From an uncultured Litoreibacter sp. (lineage in GTDB: Bacteria; Pseudomonadota; Alphaproteobacteria; Rhodobacterales; Rhodobacteraceae): a DNA stretch of 64,000 nt. The notes under the pieces are model-generated. The model was not told where the DNA came from, did no database searches, and was given only the letters and a program-made list of their open reading frames with translations. The stretch lies in contig CANLQL010000003.1 of NCBI GenBank assembly GCA_947493265.1, positions 248,001 through 312,000 of the forward strand. Direction: 5' to 3'. Below are positions 1 through 8,932 of the stretch, piece by piece (position 1 is the first letter of the stretch; each line of letters begins with the position of its first letter). The position numbers and the translations under genes were made by a program.

Positions 1-2
1 GA

Positions 3-149
3 CCAGCACGACGACAGGTTGCGGCCCTGCCCAATCCGGTTGAGTTGCGTGATCTGTTCCCGACATCGCATTTCCTTTTCGTTGCCGGGGGTTTACGCGC
101 AGCGCTTGCGCCTCGCAATGGTCTTGTCGCACCGCATCCGCCCCGCTAA
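3..149 (+). CDS. C-terminal end of an unidentified protein (cut by the window edge)
   Basis: The third frame is open from the first base to a TAA and encodes about 48 residues ending in APHPPR. It stops 31 bases before the next gene on the same strand, so it may be the distal end of an upstream gene in the same transcript. The short hydrophobic stretch FLFVAGG and the proline-rich end give no family signature. I do not recognise it. The alternative is that the reading is chance, since another frame is also open here. Confidence 0.4.
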   Translation, partial: PARRQVAALPNPVELRDLFPTSHFLFVAGGLRAALAPRNGLVAPHPPR

Positions 150-180
150 GAGAGACGGCAAGCAATTAAGGCCTGACCCA

Positions 181-813
181 ATGACCGACACCACCGAGCA
201 TGAGACGCCACAGATCTATCTGATCACCCCGCCAGAAATAGAGTTGTCCAGCTTTCCCGGTCAATTGAGCGCCATACTGGATGCCGTCGATATTGCCTGT
301 GTGCGCCTGAGCCTTGCCAGCACGGATGAAGACAAAATTTCCCGCGCGGCCGATCTGATCCGCGAACAGGTTCATGCCCGCGATATCCCCTTGGTGATCG
401 AAAGCCATTTTCGCCTTATCGAAAAGCTTGGCCTCGACGGTGTGCATCTGACCGATGGGGCGCGTTCGGTGCGCTACGTGCGCAAAGAAATCGGGTCTGA
501 GCCGGTTGTCGGTGCCTTTTGTGGACCATCCCGGCACGAGGGAATGAATGCGGGTGAAAGCGGATGCGACTATGTCTCGCTCGGGCCCCTCAGCGATACG
601 GGGTTGGGCGACGGCGCTGTCGCTGAATTCGACGCGTTCCAGTGGTGGTCGGAAATGATTGAGCTGCCGGTGGTTGCTGAAGGCGCATTGGACCTACGTG
701 CCGTCGAAACGCTGGCCCCTGTGACTGACTTTTTCGGAATCGGTCCCGAGATTTGGGGAACCGACGATCCTAAGGCCGCCATGCAAGCTTTGATTGCCCC
801 GCTGGGGTCGTGA
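181..813 (+). CDS. thiamine phosphate synthase (ThiE/TenI)-like protein
   Basis: A 210-residue TIM-barrel protein of the ThiE/TenI type. The family joins the thiazole and pyrimidine halves of thiamine (ThiE) or acts as a thiazole tautomerase (TenI). Visible hallmarks are LGLDGVHLTD near the middle and GCDYVSLGP further on, matching the family DGVHLG and YVGFGP strands. The first motif has T where ThiE normally has G-Q, and the usual ND before it is replaced, so pyrophosphate-binding residues look degenerate and classical ThiE activity is doubtful. The ATG after AAGGCCTGACCCA was chosen because upstream in-frame codons read as non-protein-like sequence. Its 3' end overlaps the oppositely oriented acyltransferase gene by 44 bases. 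Confidence 0.75.
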   Translation: MTDTTEHETPQIYLITPPEIELSSFPGQLSAILDAVDIACVRLSLASTDEDKISRAADLIREQVHARDIPLVIESHFRLIEKLGLDGVHLTDGARSVRYVRKEIGSEPVVGAFCGPSRHEGMNAGESGCDYVSLGPLSDTGLGDGAVAEFDAFQWWSEMIELPVVAEGALDLRAVETLAPVTDFFGIGPEIWGTDDPKAAMQALIAPLGS

Positions 814-1621
814 CATGCCCTGCCCTGACCGCCGCCTCGCAGGCTGCACTCAGGGCTTTTCTGTCCGGGTAATCTGCAACGCGCAAGGCAGGATGAAACG
901 TAACTAGGGCGTGTCCTTTTGATCCAAGCGCCAGAAGGCCCAGCATATGCGGTGCGAAATCCATATCGCCCCACCAACCATATGTTCTGGGGTCCATCCC
1001 ACTAGGTGCCGCATAGCTGACGCTGACGGGTTGTACGTACATCTTGTCCTTCAGCGTTGGCGAAAAGAACGCCGCAAAAAGGGTCGATCTGAACGGAAGA
1101 ACTTGAAGTCCATCGCTGCTGGTCCCTTCAGGGAAAAAGAGCAATCGGTGACCCGCGCCCAATCGTTCCTTGAACAGGTCGCGCTGAAGGGCTGCATCCT
1201 TGGCAGCCCGCCGAATGAAGACTGTTCCGACGACCCGCGCCATGAAACCGATGGCAGGCCAGTCTGAGACCTCTGCCTTTGAAACGAAGAAAACCTGATC
1301 TGCGGAGTTCAGCACGAGAATATCGAGCCAGGAGCTATGATTTGCCACGCACGCCCCGGCCCCCTTAAAAGGTGTACCTGTCACTTTCAGCGGCAGCCCC
1401 ACAATAATCAATGCGAGCCGACAGACGGTCCTCACCACAAAGGGGGAGGTTTTCCGGCGCCCCTTCGCAAATGCGACCTCTGTTGCGCGAAACCCCAGAA
1501 AAATCAGAAGGCCTGTGCTGAACAGAAGAACAAGCAGTGCTAACCGCAATGCGACGCGCACCCAACCAACGGGGCTGATCTTATGTTCCGGAGGGCTGTC
1601 CTGAGAGGTCCATGTACTCAT
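770..1621 (-). CDS. olsA: 1-acyl-sn-glycerol-3-phosphate acyltransferase family; probable lyso-ornithine lipid O-acyltransferase
   Basis: A PlsC-family membrane acyltransferase of 283 residues. It has a hydrophobic segment near the N-terminus (VALRLALLVLLFSTGLLIFL), then the catalytic NHSSWLD (H-X4-D) motif, and FPEGTSS for acyl-acceptor binding. The family transfers a fatty acyl chain from acyl-ACP to a hydroxyl group. Its position directly behind olsB, with the ATG four bases after the olsB stop, indicates it is OlsA, which acylates lyso-ornithine lipid at the inner membrane. A longer in-frame start lies inside olsB and is less likely. The last 14 codons run antisense over the end of the thiamine phosphate synthase-like gene. 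A general PlsC role in phosphatidic acid synthesis is the alternative. Confidence 0.85.
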   Translation of the reverse strand: MSTWTSQDSPPEHKISPVGWVRVALRLALLVLLFSTGLLIFLGFRATEVAFAKGRRKTSPFVVRTVCRLALIIVGLPLKVTGTPFKGAGACVANHSSWLDILVLNSADQVFFVSKAEVSDWPAIGFMARVVGTVFIRRAAKDAALQRDLFKERLGAGHRLLFFPEGTSSDGLQVLPFRSTLFAAFFSPTLKDKMYVQPVSVSYAAPSGMDPRTYGWWGDMDFAPHMLGLLALGSKGHALVTFHPALRVADYPDRKALSAACEAAVRAGHVTTPAGQSKLAWRP

Positions 1622-1625
1622 GGTC

Positions 1626-2417
1626 TTAGGATCCGCGTCGGGCCTGCGTGTAGATTTGCTTATGACGCGCTGACAGGTTTTGCGTATCCAGAACCAGACA
1701 GACATCGACGGTGTTGAAATCCCTGTCAATGAATGCGCCATCTCCGACAACACCACCTAAGCGCAGATAGGCCTTGATCAGTGAGGGCATGGCCTTGATC
1801 GCAGATTTCCGGTCGATTTGGTCAGCGGCCAGAATATTCATCGGCGCGTAGGATTTTGAACGTGGTCGCAGAACTTCTGGGGCCAGGTGGTCGGCATGCA
1901 AAAGCGACAGCGGTGCCGCAATCGCGCCTGTATCCGTGCCATGAAAGCTGGCCACGCCGAACAAAACTTCGATCCGGTGGGCATCGATATAATCGGAAAG
2001 GCCTTGCCAAAGTTGGAACATCGCGGTCCCGCCCCGGTAGTCTTTGTGCACACAGGACCGGCCCAGTTCCAGCAATTTCCGGCCGGTTTTCTTCAGTGGC
2101 TCAAGATCATACTCATCTTCGCTGTAGAACCGCCCCGGCCCTGCCATTTGATCGCTGCGCAAGACCCGGTAGACCCCAATCACATGATCAAGCGCGCCCT
2201 TGTCGCGTTGCGGGTCAACCAAGATCAGATGATCGAAATGCGGGTCAAACTCGTCACGCTCAAATTGATTTTCGTGATCAACGCCATTGCCGAAACCACC
2301 CAGTTCCTCGACAAAAACCTTGTAGCGAAGACGCGCAGCACCATCGCGATCCACATCATCTACCGCAAGCTTCAGCTCAAAAGGCAGGTCTCCCTGCAAA
2401 GGGCGCGAATGGGTCAT
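1626..2417 (-). CDS. olsB: L-ornithine N(alpha)-acyltransferase
   Basis: A 263-residue GNAT-superfamily acyltransferase that makes lyso-ornithine lipid from ornithine and a 3-hydroxyacyl-ACP, the first step of ornithine lipid synthesis. Family marks are LRYKVFVEELG in the N-terminal third, a central ELGRSCVHKDYRGG that fits the acyl-thioester binding region, and the LRLGG...GDGAFIDRDFNTVDVCL block near the end. The chosen ATG precedes THSRPLQGD; upstream in-frame codons read as non-coding. It is translationally coupled to olsA just downstream. Ornithine lipids are phosphorus-free membrane lipids typical of alphaproteobacteria. Confidence 0.9.
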   Translation of the reverse strand: MTHSRPLQGDLPFELKLAVDDVDRDGAARLRYKVFVEELGGFGNGVDHENQFERDEFDPHFDHLILVDPQRDKGALDHVIGVYRVLRSDQMAGPGRFYSEDEYDLEPLKKTGRKLLELGRSCVHKDYRGGTAMFQLWQGLSDYIDAHRIEVLFGVASFHGTDTGAIAAPLSLLHADHLAPEVLRPRSKSYAPMNILAADQIDRKSAIKAMPSLIKAYLRLGGVVGDGAFIDRDFNTVDVCLVLDTQNLSARHKQIYTQARRGS

Positions 2418-2528
2418 GGACCTTTGGTTCTCAACATTTTTGCGCGTCGTTGAGCAGGTGTTAACCCTCTGAGACAGCCAAGGCAACCGCGCGGGCTTTG
2501 CTGCTGGCCTATCTATTTTCAAAAATTT

Positions 2529-2552
2529 GGTCTAGGTTCATAGGATTAGACC
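2529..2552. promoter_or_regulatory. inverted repeat between olsB and the DUF3553 gene
   Basis: GGTCTA and TAGACC face each other across 12 bases in the 146-base gap upstream of olsB, which is otherwise AT-rich. It could be an operator for olsB or a weak hairpin at the end of the DUF3553 transcript. No T-run follows. I see no assigned factor for it. Confidence 0.2.
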
Positions 2553-2563
2553 ATCTCTATTTC

Positions 2564-2752
2564 TTAAGTTTTATCAAAAACCTGCGCGAGGTTTACCTGA
2601 GATCCAACCAAAGTGACTTTACCAATATGTTCAAAATTAACCGTAATTTTACCATTTATGTTCGATTGAACTTGTCCAAGGCCCCAGTCATCGGCGCTTG
2701 GGTTGCGAACCAACATTCCCGGTTCAAGCAAGGAGTTCACTGTGTCGGACAT
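2564..2752 (-). CDS. DUF3553 family small protein
   Basis: A 62-residue protein containing LEPGMLVRNPSADDWGLGQVQS and KVTLVGSQVNL, the pattern of the DUF3553 family: a small beta-barrel-like unit that also appears appended to UvrD-type helicases. Its function is unknown. The start was placed at ATG-TCG-GAC, immediately divergent from chpT with 25 bases between the two ATGs, because a longer in-frame extension would run antisense through chpT. The closeness of the two starts implies a shared promoter region. Confidence 0.65.
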   Translation of the reverse strand: MSDTVNSLLEPGMLVRNPSADDWGLGQVQSNINGKITVNFEHIGKVTLVGSQVNLAQVFDKT

Positions 2753-2777
2753 TGCGTCACCTACGAGACCTTTAGAA

Positions 2778-3374
2778 ATGAGTGCTGACCTCAAAGATAG
2801 CGCATCGCTGCTTGGGTCAAGAATATGCCACGACCTTATTAGCCCATTGGGCGCAATCAGCAATGGGTTGGAATTGCTGTCGATGTCGGGCGTCCCATCT
2901 TCACCGGAATTAACCTTGATCGAAGAAAGCATCGAAAGTGCAAACGCACGCGTGCGCCTGTTTCGCGTTGCATTTGGTGCTGCGTCCGGCACGCAAGTTC
3001 TTGCGCGATCCGAGATCATCAAGCTGCTGAGCGGGTGCTATGGCCCTAGCCGCATCCAAGTGCATTGGAACCCGGCATCTGATCCGTCACGGACCGAAGC
3101 AAAGACTGCGTTTCTGGCGGTAATGTGCCTTGAGGCAACCTTGTCGCAAGGCGGCGAGATTGCTGTGTCCGAAAACCGGGGGCGTTGGACGTTGCAGGCT
3201 TTCGGTCCCAAAATTCGCTACGAAAGTGAGCTTTGGGCGGGGTTAGAAGCTGCAAAACCGATCGAGGCAAACTCGTCTCAGGTTCAGTTCGTTCTGTTGC
3301 AGGACGCCCTGAGAACCCTGGAGCGCACGGCGCAGGTCGGCCATTCCGAAACGGCCGTATCGCTTAGCTACTAG
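2778..3374 (+). CDS. chpT: histidine phosphotransferase ChpT
   Basis: A 198-residue protein with the dimerisation/histidine-box helix [22 protein letters not shown] at its N-terminus; the His in ICHDL is the phospho-accepting residue. The remainder is a degenerate, non-ATP-binding histidine-kinase-like fold. ChpT relays phosphate from CckA to CtrA (and CpdR) in alphaproteobacteria; in Rhodobacteraceae this pathway controls motility, gene transfer agent and cell-cycle-linked genes. CckA is encoded 33 kb away in this window. ATG before SADLKDSAS was preferred; an in-frame ATG 75 bases upstream would overlap the DUF3553 gene. A near-match CtrA site (TTAA-N7-TTTAC) lies about 140 bases upstream. 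The 3' end overlaps the next convergent gene by 11 bases. Confidence 0.88.
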   Translation: MSADLKDSASLLGSRICHDLISPLGAISNGLELLSMSGVPSSPELTLIEESIESANARVRLFRVAFGAASGTQVLARSEIIKLLSGCYGPSRIQVHWNPASDPSRTEAKTAFLAVMCLEATLSQGGEIAVSENRGRWTLQAFGPKIRYESELWAGLEAAKPIEANSSQVQFVLLQDALRTLERTAQVGHSETAVSLSY

Positions 3375-3906
3375 GGCCGCGTATTTCGCGCAGGTCCCGC
3401 TTAAACCGGCGCATATTGTCGACGTAGTGACCCGCTGCTTCCAGCAATCCGGCTTGCATCTCAGGCGAAATCGTTTTGATGACTTTTCCTGGGGCACCTA
3501 GCACCATTGATCCATCTGGAATCATTTTGCCTTCGGTGATCAAAGCACCGGCACCAATCAGGCACCCTTTGCCAACGACAGCTCCATTCATGATCATCGC
3601 GCCCATCCCCACAAGCGTGCCATCACCGATCGTGCAACCATGCAGCATCGCTTTATGCCCGATCGTACAATTGGCACCGACGCTCAGCGGGTAGCCCATA
3701 TCGGTGTGCAGCACACAGTTTTCCTGGATATTGCTGCCCTGCCCGATGCGGATCACCTCATTATCGCCGCGCAGTGTGCACCCAAACCAGATTGACGCGC
3801 CCGCTTCTAATGCCACCTTGCCGATCACATTGGCATCTGGCGCAATCCAGAAATCCCCGTCATCAGGTAAATCCGGTGTTACGTCACCGAGGGCAAAAAC
3901 AGTCAT
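3364..3906 (-). CDS. gamma-carbonic anhydrase family protein (left-handed beta-helix)
   Basis: A 180-residue protein made of hexapeptide repeats, for example [46 protein letters not shown]. Three histidines typical of the zinc-binding gamma-carbonic anhydrase/YrdA group can be seen in ENCVLHTD and [10 protein letters not shown]. The family binds metal between trimer subunits; many bacterial members lack proven carbonic anhydrase activity. Its ATG overlaps the gmk stop as ATGA, so it is translated with gmk. Cytosolic. Confidence 0.88.
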   Translation of the reverse strand: MTVFALGDVTPDLPDDGDFWIAPDANVIGKVALEAGASIWFGCTLRGDNEVIRIGQGSNIQENCVLHTDMGYPLSVGANCTIGHKAMLHGCTIGDGTLVGMGAMIMNGAVVGKGCLIGAGALITEGKMIPDGSMVLGAPGKVIKTISPEMQAGLLEAAGHYVDNMRRFKRDLREIRGPSS

Positions 3907-4547
3907 TGGCTGCGGCTTTCAAATTCATCATTCATGTCGCGCACCAGATCCATCAGACCCAGCTGCCGACGGCGCTTCAACCGCTCCGCGGTGATGATCG
4001 CACGCAGCTGTTCCTCTGCCTCTTTGATATCATGGTTCACGAGGCAATAGTCGTATTCCGCCCAATGGCTGATCTCATCGCGGCTCTTCTTCATTCGCGC
4101 CTCGATTACGTCATCACTGTCTTGGCCCCGACCGCGCAACCTTGTTTCAAGGGCCTCAATCGAAGGCGGAAGAACAAAGATCGAGACGACATCATCTGCC
4201 ATCGCGGTGTTGATCTGCTGCCCCCCTTGCCAGTCGATATCGAACAGCACATCACGCCCCTGAGAAATCGCTGCTTCCACAGGCGCTTTTGGGGATCCAT
4301 AGAGATTGCCAAACACTTCCGCGTGCTCCAGCATTTCCCCCTGATCGACCATTTGTTTGAAGGCGTCTCGCGTGCGGAAGTAATATTCACGACCGTCTTT
4401 TTCGCCGTCGCGCGGGGCACGTGTGGTGGCGGAAACCGAAAAACTGAGGCTGTTGTCCCACGCCATCAAGCTGCGCGCCAAGGTGGATTTTCCAGCACCG
4501 GAGGGCGAGCTGAGGATGATCAGAAGGCCACGACGGGCGGATTGCAT
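3903..4547 (-). CDS. gmk: guanylate kinase
   Basis: A 214-residue enzyme converting GMP and ATP to GDP and ADP. The P-loop [10 protein letters not shown] is near the N-terminus, followed by [17 protein letters not shown] (GMP-binding) and [13 protein letters not shown]. The ATG before QSARRG was chosen because the family starts just ahead of the P-loop; longer in-frame extension adds unrelated residues. It lies seven bases after yicC and overlaps the next gene by four, so yicC-gmk-gamma-CA form an operon. The yicC-gmk link is common in proteobacteria. Confidence 0.95.
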   Translation of the reverse strand: MQSARRGLLIILSSPSGAGKSTLARSLMAWDNSLSFSVSATTRAPRDGEKDGREYYFRTRDAFKQMVDQGEMLEHAEVFGNLYGSPKAPVEAAISQGRDVLFDIDWQGGQQINTAMADDVVSIFVLPPSIEALETRLRGRGQDSDDVIEARMKKSRDEISHWAEYDYCLVNHDIKEAEEQLRAIITAERLKRRRQLGLMDLVRDMNDEFESRSQ

Positions 4548-4554
4548 CACGGGT

Positions 4555-5442
4555 CTACTCCACGTTCTGAACTTGCTCCCGCATCTGATCAATCACGGCC
4601 TTGAGGTCAAGTCCCACGCGGGTCAGATCGGTGTCATTGGATTTTGAGCAAAGGGTATTCGCCTCGCGATTGAACTCCTGCATCAGAAAATCGAGCTTTC
4701 GGCCAATGGCCCCCTCTTGGTCCAGCAAATCGCGCGCGGCCGCAATATGCGCGCTCAGGCGGTCGATCTCTTCCTGAACATCGGCCTTTACAGCCAGCAT
4801 CGCCAATTCTTGCGCGACACGGTCCGCGTCAGCCCCGTCAGAGTTATCAAGAACCCGTGCGAGATTTTCCTGCAGGGTTTTTGCAACCTGATCCCGCCGT
4901 GCCAGCGCCAGGTCTTTGGCTTGCGCACTCAGCGTTTCGATTTCGGAAAGTTGCGCCTGTAGGATCTTGGCCAAGGCCGCACCTTCGATCCCCCGCATCT
5001 TTGTGAAAGACGAAAGGGTCTGGTCGAAACTTTCGGCAATAGCGTCGAGTGGCAAGTCAAGGTCGCTGATATCGGCGGTGGTCATCACACCGCGCAGGCC
5101 AAGAAAGTCGACGGCGCGGGAAGGCTCCAGTTTCAACCCCTGCTCTTTGGCGCGGAAACGTACTTTGATAGCCGCTTTGATATACGCGTCCAACACCGCC
5201 TCATCGACAGCCAGACTTGTTTCGCCCTCGTCCTGTTCAATCCGCAGGGACAAATTGACGTTGCCGCGAAACGTTTGCTTGGCGATCTTCGCGCGGAGGG
5301 ACGCCTCCTGTGCAAGGAGCGCTTCGGGCAGCCGCATCCGGATGTCGAGCCCTTTGGCGTTTACGCTGCGCAACTCGATGGTCCAAGCCACGCCCTGTGC
5401 GGTTCCTGCCTCGGACGCGAAGCCAGTCATTGATTGGACCAT
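4555..5442 (-). CDS. yicC: YicC family endoribonuclease-like protein
   Basis: A 295-residue protein starting [13 protein letters not shown], the diagnostic YicC N-terminus, and ending with the DUF1732 block ([45 protein letters not shown]). Members in Escherichia coli and Bacillus have been described as RNases affecting small RNAs. First gene of the operon with gmk and the gamma-carbonic anhydrase. The 147-base region upstream, shared with the divergent PAS gene, contains TGCAG-N7-CTGCA, a possible operator. Confidence 0.93.
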   Translation of the reverse strand: MVQSMTGFASEAGTAQGVAWTIELRSVNAKGLDIRMRLPEALLAQEASLRAKIAKQTFRGNVNLSLRIEQDEGETSLAVDEAVLDAYIKAAIKVRFRAKEQGLKLEPSRAVDFLGLRGVMTTADISDLDLPLDAIAESFDQTLSSFTKMRGIEGAALAKILQAQLSEIETLSAQAKDLALARRDQVAKTLQENLARVLDNSDGADADRVAQELAMLAVKADVQEEIDRLSAHIAAARDLLDQEGAIGRKLDFLMQEFNREANTLCSKSNDTDLTRVGLDLKAVIDQMREQVQNVE

Positions 5443-5589
5443 GGGTTAACCCTTTAACCTTTTCGTAACTGATATGAACAGAGTTGCAGTGTATGTCTGC
5501 ACTTAACACTTCAGTAACTTTCTCGGGGTACGGTTAACAAAACCTGAACCCCGCGACAACCAGAGCACCCATGCGAGGGGGGATCAGGA

Positions 5590-6300
5590 ATGACACAATA
5601 CCATAGCCACGGGGCACAGATTGTCCCCCTTTGGAAGTACAGACGCCCGATGGACACGACCGTTCAAACAGAGATGCGCGCGCATTGGGACCAGCTTCGG
5701 GCTGGGCGTCTGATGCCATTGCGCTCTGAAATAGACCCACGGTCGATTGAAAACGGCCTGGAATATGCGTTTCTTGTTGAACGTACACAGCCCGGCCACG
5801 TGCGCCTGCGGGTTGCTGGCATGCATCTTTGCGATCTGATGTCGATGGAAGTGCGCGGCATGCCATTGCGGGCGTTTTTGCAGGTCGGCTCGCGGGCATT
5901 GTTTACGTCCCGTCTCGAACGGGTTTTCGAAACACCAGAAATTCAACTGCATCACCTGATCTCGGATGATCAGGGACAGTCCGCCTTGAACGCGCAGATG
6001 TTGATATTGCCGCTGAAGGGCGACAATGGACAAGTTGACCGCGCGCTAGGCTGTATCGTCACCGAAGGCACAATCGGGCCGTTCCCAAGGCGGTTCCGGC
6101 TGCTGGAGACAGACGTCACTTGTTTGCGAACGGGCACGGAAACCTCCGCCAAATCGCGGGAGGTTGAGCAAGCCCCAAAAGTGTCCGGTTTTGCAGAAGA
6201 CCAGCGACCCTTTGGAATGCCGAACCTGTCTTCAGTTCCTATCGGGACCCGCGAAGATGGGCGACCGGACTTCAAGGTCGTACAGCCCGACGCGGATTAA
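5590..6300 (+). CDS. PAS domain-containing protein (PAS_5-like)
   Basis: A 236-residue soluble protein. Residues from about 25 to 165 fit the alphaproteobacterial PAS_5 family: MRAHWDQLRAGRLMPLRSEIDPRSIENGLEYAFLVER, then RLRVAGMHLCDLMSMEVRGMPL and a LILPLKGDNGQVDRALGCIV strand. The C-terminal 70 residues are low in hydrophobics and probably disordered. No output domain is present, so it probably acts by protein interaction; partner unknown. It is divergent from yicC and ends just before a bidirectional terminator. Confidence 0.8.
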   Translation: MTQYHSHGAQIVPLWKYRRPMDTTVQTEMRAHWDQLRAGRLMPLRSEIDPRSIENGLEYAFLVERTQPGHVRLRVAGMHLCDLMSMEVRGMPLRAFLQVGSRALFTSRLERVFETPEIQLHHLISDDQGQSALNAQMLILPLKGDNGQVDRALGCIVTEGTIGPFPRRFRLLETDVTCLRTGTETSAKSREVEQAPKVSGFAEDQRPFGMPNLSSVPIGTREDGRPDFKVVQPDAD

Positions 6301-6316
6301 ACACTCCTACAAACAA

Positions 6317-6345
6317 GAAACCCGCGCCAAAGACGCGGGTTTTTC
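6317..6345. terminator. bidirectional intrinsic terminator
   Basis: CCCGCG-CCAAAGA-CGCGGG followed by TTTTTCT on the plus strand, and a T-rich stretch (TTTCTTGTTTG) after the hairpin on the minus strand. It sits between the convergent PAS gene and aroG and can end both transcripts. Confidence 0.85.
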
Positions 6346-6365
6346 TAATTCGGTGCACCGGTTGG

Positions 6366-7733
6366 TTAAACCGCTGCGCGTTTCTCGGTCAAACGGTCTG
6401 AAAGCTCTTCCGCGACCAGGAACGCTAATTCCAGAGATTGGGAGGCGTTGAGCCGCGGGTCACATGCCGTGTGGTACCTATCCGACAGGTCTTCGTCTGT
6501 AACTGCACGGACACCGCCGGTGCATTCGGTTACATCCTTGCCGGTCATCTCGAAATGTACGCCACCAGGCACGGTGTTTTCGGATTTATGGATCGCGAAA
6601 AACTCCCGAACTTCGCGCAGCACGCTTTCAAACGGCCGGGTCTTATAGCCCGTAGACGACTTGATCGTATTGCCGTGCATTGGGTCACAAGACCACACAA
6701 CGTTCGCGCCTTCTTCTTTGACGGCCTTGATCAAGCGTGGCAGATGTTCACCTACATTGCCCGCGCCAAACCGTGCGATCAGCGTAAGACGCCCAGCTTC
6801 GTTGTTGGGGTTCAGCTTCGACATCAGCACCTTCAGGTCATCTGCCGTAGTTGTCGGGCCGCATTTCAACCCGATCGGGTTCTGGACACCACGCGCAAAT
6901 TCTACATGCGCCCCGTCGGGCTGGCGGGTTCTGTCGCCAATCCAGATCATGTGACCTGATCCCGCAACCGGCAGCCCGGAAGTGGAATCGATCCGGCACA
7001 GCGCTTCTTCATATTCCAAAAGCAGCGCTTCGTGGCTGGTGTAGAAATCGACAGATTGCAACGTGTGCGCGGTTTCCTGATTGACGCCCGCCGCTTTCAT
7101 GAAGTCGAGCGCGTTGGAAATTCGGTTGGCCATGTCGCGGTACTTCTCGGCTTCTTCGCGATCGGTGAAGCCCAGAGTCCAAGCATGTACCTGATGCACA
7201 TCCGCATACCCACCGGTAGAGAACGCGCGCACCAGATTTAGCGACGCTGCGGACTGCGTGTAGGCCTGCAACATTTTTTGCGGGTTCGGAATGCGGGCTT
7301 CGGGTGTGAAGTCCAGATCATTGATGATGTCACCGCGGTAGCTTGGCAATTCCACCCCATTTTGGGTCTCTGTCGGGGCAGAACGCGGCTTGGCAAACTG
7401 ACCTGCCATCCGGCCCACTTTGACCACGGGAACTTTCGCGCCAAAGGTCAAAACCATCGCCATTTGCAGCATCACTTTGAAAGTGTCACGGATCGAGTCT
7501 GCAGAAAATTCTGCAAAACTTTCCGCGCAATCACCACCTTGCAGCAGGAACGCGTCCCCGCGCGACACAGCCGCCAGCGAGGACTTCAGCTTGCGCACTT
7601 CGCCTGCAAAAACCAGCGGTGGATATTGTGACAATTGAGCTTCTGCAGCGGCCAATGCAGCTGCGTCAGTATATTCGGGCATCTGTACGCGGGGTTTGTT
7701 GCGCCAGTCGGACTTGCTCCAGGTCTGTGCCAT
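6366..7733 (-). CDS. aroG: class II 3-deoxy-7-phosphoheptulonate synthase
   Basis: A 455-residue class II (plant-type) DAHP synthase condensing phosphoenolpyruvate and erythrose 4-phosphate, the entry step of the shikimate pathway. Marks are [18 protein letters not shown] at the N-terminus, QGGDCAESF (metal-binding Cys), [26 protein letters not shown], and [11 protein letters not shown] near the C-terminus. The length is normal for the family. It appears to be a single-gene transcript with a terminator directly downstream. Confidence 0.95.
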   Translation of the reverse strand: MAQTWSKSDWRNKPRVQMPEYTDAAALAAAEAQLSQYPPLVFAGEVRKLKSSLAAVSRGDAFLLQGGDCAESFAEFSADSIRDTFKVMLQMAMVLTFGAKVPVVKVGRMAGQFAKPRSAPTETQNGVELPSYRGDIINDLDFTPEARIPNPQKMLQAYTQSAASLNLVRAFSTGGYADVHQVHAWTLGFTDREEAEKYRDMANRISNALDFMKAAGVNQETAHTLQSVDFYTSHEALLLEYEEALCRIDSTSGLPVAGSGHMIWIGDRTRQPDGAHVEFARGVQNPIGLKCGPTTTADDLKVLMSKLNPNNEAGRLTLIARFGAGNVGEHLPRLIKAVKEEGANVVWSCDPMHGNTIKSSTGYKTRPFESVLREVREFFAIHKSENTVPGGVHFEMTGKDVTECTGGVRAVTDEDLSDRYHTACDPRLNASQSLELAFLVAEELSDRLTEKRAAV

Positions 7734-7877
7734 CTCAATTGCTCCGTCGGTGTTAGCGGTATCTTTTCGAAGTCTCCCTATAACGTGCGTTCGCGGGGGT
7801 TGCCAATGTCGAAATCTTAGTTATGGCTGTTCAATGCTCGGAAATTTAGCCGGGACTAACGTATCAGGGAGGTGGCA

Positions 7878-8888
7878 GTGGCGCAAACTGCCGTAAATCA
7901 GCAAAATCATGGCCGGCAGCCGGTGGCTGCGCCGAAGCGCTTTGTGTTCGTGCTGATGGATAATTTCACCATGTTGTGTTTCTCTTGTGCGATTGAGGCA
8001 TTGCGCATCGCAAACCGGATGTCCGGCCAGGATCTTTACAGCTGGACCCTTGCTGGCGAAGGCGGGGAAGTCGCCCATTGTTCCACCGGGACCGGATTCA
8101 AACTGGATATGGATCTTACTGACGTGCAACGCGACGACGTTGTATTGTTGTGTGGTGGCATCGAAGTTCAGGCTGCGACAACCAAGGCCATCTTGAACTG
8201 GGTTCGCCGGGAAGCGCGTCGCGGGATTACGTTGGGCGGGCTTTGCACGGCAAGTTATTCGCTGGCGAAGGCAGGATTGCTGGACGGCAAGAAGGCGACG
8301 ATTCACTGGGAAAACCAGGACAGCTTTTCCGAAGAATTTGACGAGATCGAATTGACCAAGTCGGTCTTTGTGATTGACGGAAATCGGATCACTACAGCCG
8401 GCGGGACGTCATCTATTGATCTGATGCTAAAACTTATCGCCAATGACCACGGGGAAGAATTGGCAAACCTGGTTGCAGATCAGTTGATCTACACATCGAT
8501 CCGGACGGATCAGGACCAGCAGCGCTTGTCGATCCCCACGCGGATCGGCGTGCGCCATCCGAAACTAAGCCGTGTCATCCAGATGATGGAAGCCAATGTC
8601 GAGGAGCCGATCAGCCCGTCAATTCTGGCCAAGGATGTGGGCATGAGCACACGGCAATTGGAACGTTTGTTCCGCCGGTATCTCGACCGCAGTCCAAAGC
8701 GGTATTACATGGAGATTCGATTGCAAAAAGCGCGCAACCTGTTGATGCAAACGGATATGAGTGTGATCAACGTGGCCCTTGCCTGTGGCTTCGCGTCGCC
8801 ATCGCATTTTTCCAAATGTTACCGGGCGCATTATGATACCACGCCTTACCGAGAACGTGGATCACAGGCATCGCGGGTGCCGATCTAG
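7878..8888 (+). CDS. GlxA family AraC-type transcriptional regulator
   Basis: A 336-residue regulator with an N-terminal DJ-1/PfpI (class I amidotransferase-like) domain, about residues 20-190, whose nucleophile region is GGLCTASYSLAKAGLLDG, and a C-terminal AraC helix-turn-helix domain (SILAKDVGMSTRQLERLFRRYLDRSPKRYYMEIRLQKARNLL...VALACGFASPSHFSKCYRAHY). Proteins of this layout include GbdR and ArgR of Pseudomonas, which respond to betaine or arginine. GTG at this position was chosen because GGGAGGT lies four bases upstream; another GTG six bases earlier overlaps that site. The target genes cannot be read from the sequence. Confidence 0.88.
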   Translation: MAQTAVNQQNHGRQPVAAPKRFVFVLMDNFTMLCFSCAIEALRIANRMSGQDLYSWTLAGEGGEVAHCSTGTGFKLDMDLTDVQRDDVVLLCGGIEVQAATTKAILNWVRREARRGITLGGLCTASYSLAKAGLLDGKKATIHWENQDSFSEEFDEIELTKSVFVIDGNRITTAGGTSSIDLMLKLIANDHGEELANLVADQLIYTSIRTDQDQQRLSIPTRIGVRHPKLSRVIQMMEANVEEPISPSILAKDVGMSTRQLERLFRRYLDRSPKRYYMEIRLQKARNLLMQTDMSVINVALACGFASPSHFSKCYRAHYDTTPYRERGSQASRVPI

Positions 8889-8906
8889 CATCGACCGACC
8901 GCTTTT

Positions 8907-8929
8907 AGGTATTTTTGGCAAGAGGAAGC
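8907..8929 (+). repeat. copy A of a dispersed 3'-end element
   Basis: AGGTATTTTTGGCAAGAGG-AAGC follows the stop of the GlxA-type gene. Its complement matches the arm CTTGCCAAAAATAC found after DUF1330 and after ppx. The T-run could help terminate the plus-strand transcript, although this copy lacks the CTCC/GGAG hairpin. Confidence 0.55.
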
Positions 8930-8932
8930 GGG

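Noticed and set aside
1856-2464. Two overlapping plus-strand open frames of about 190-200 codons
   Set aside because: Both are antisense to olsB, which has recognisable family motifs and is coupled to olsA.
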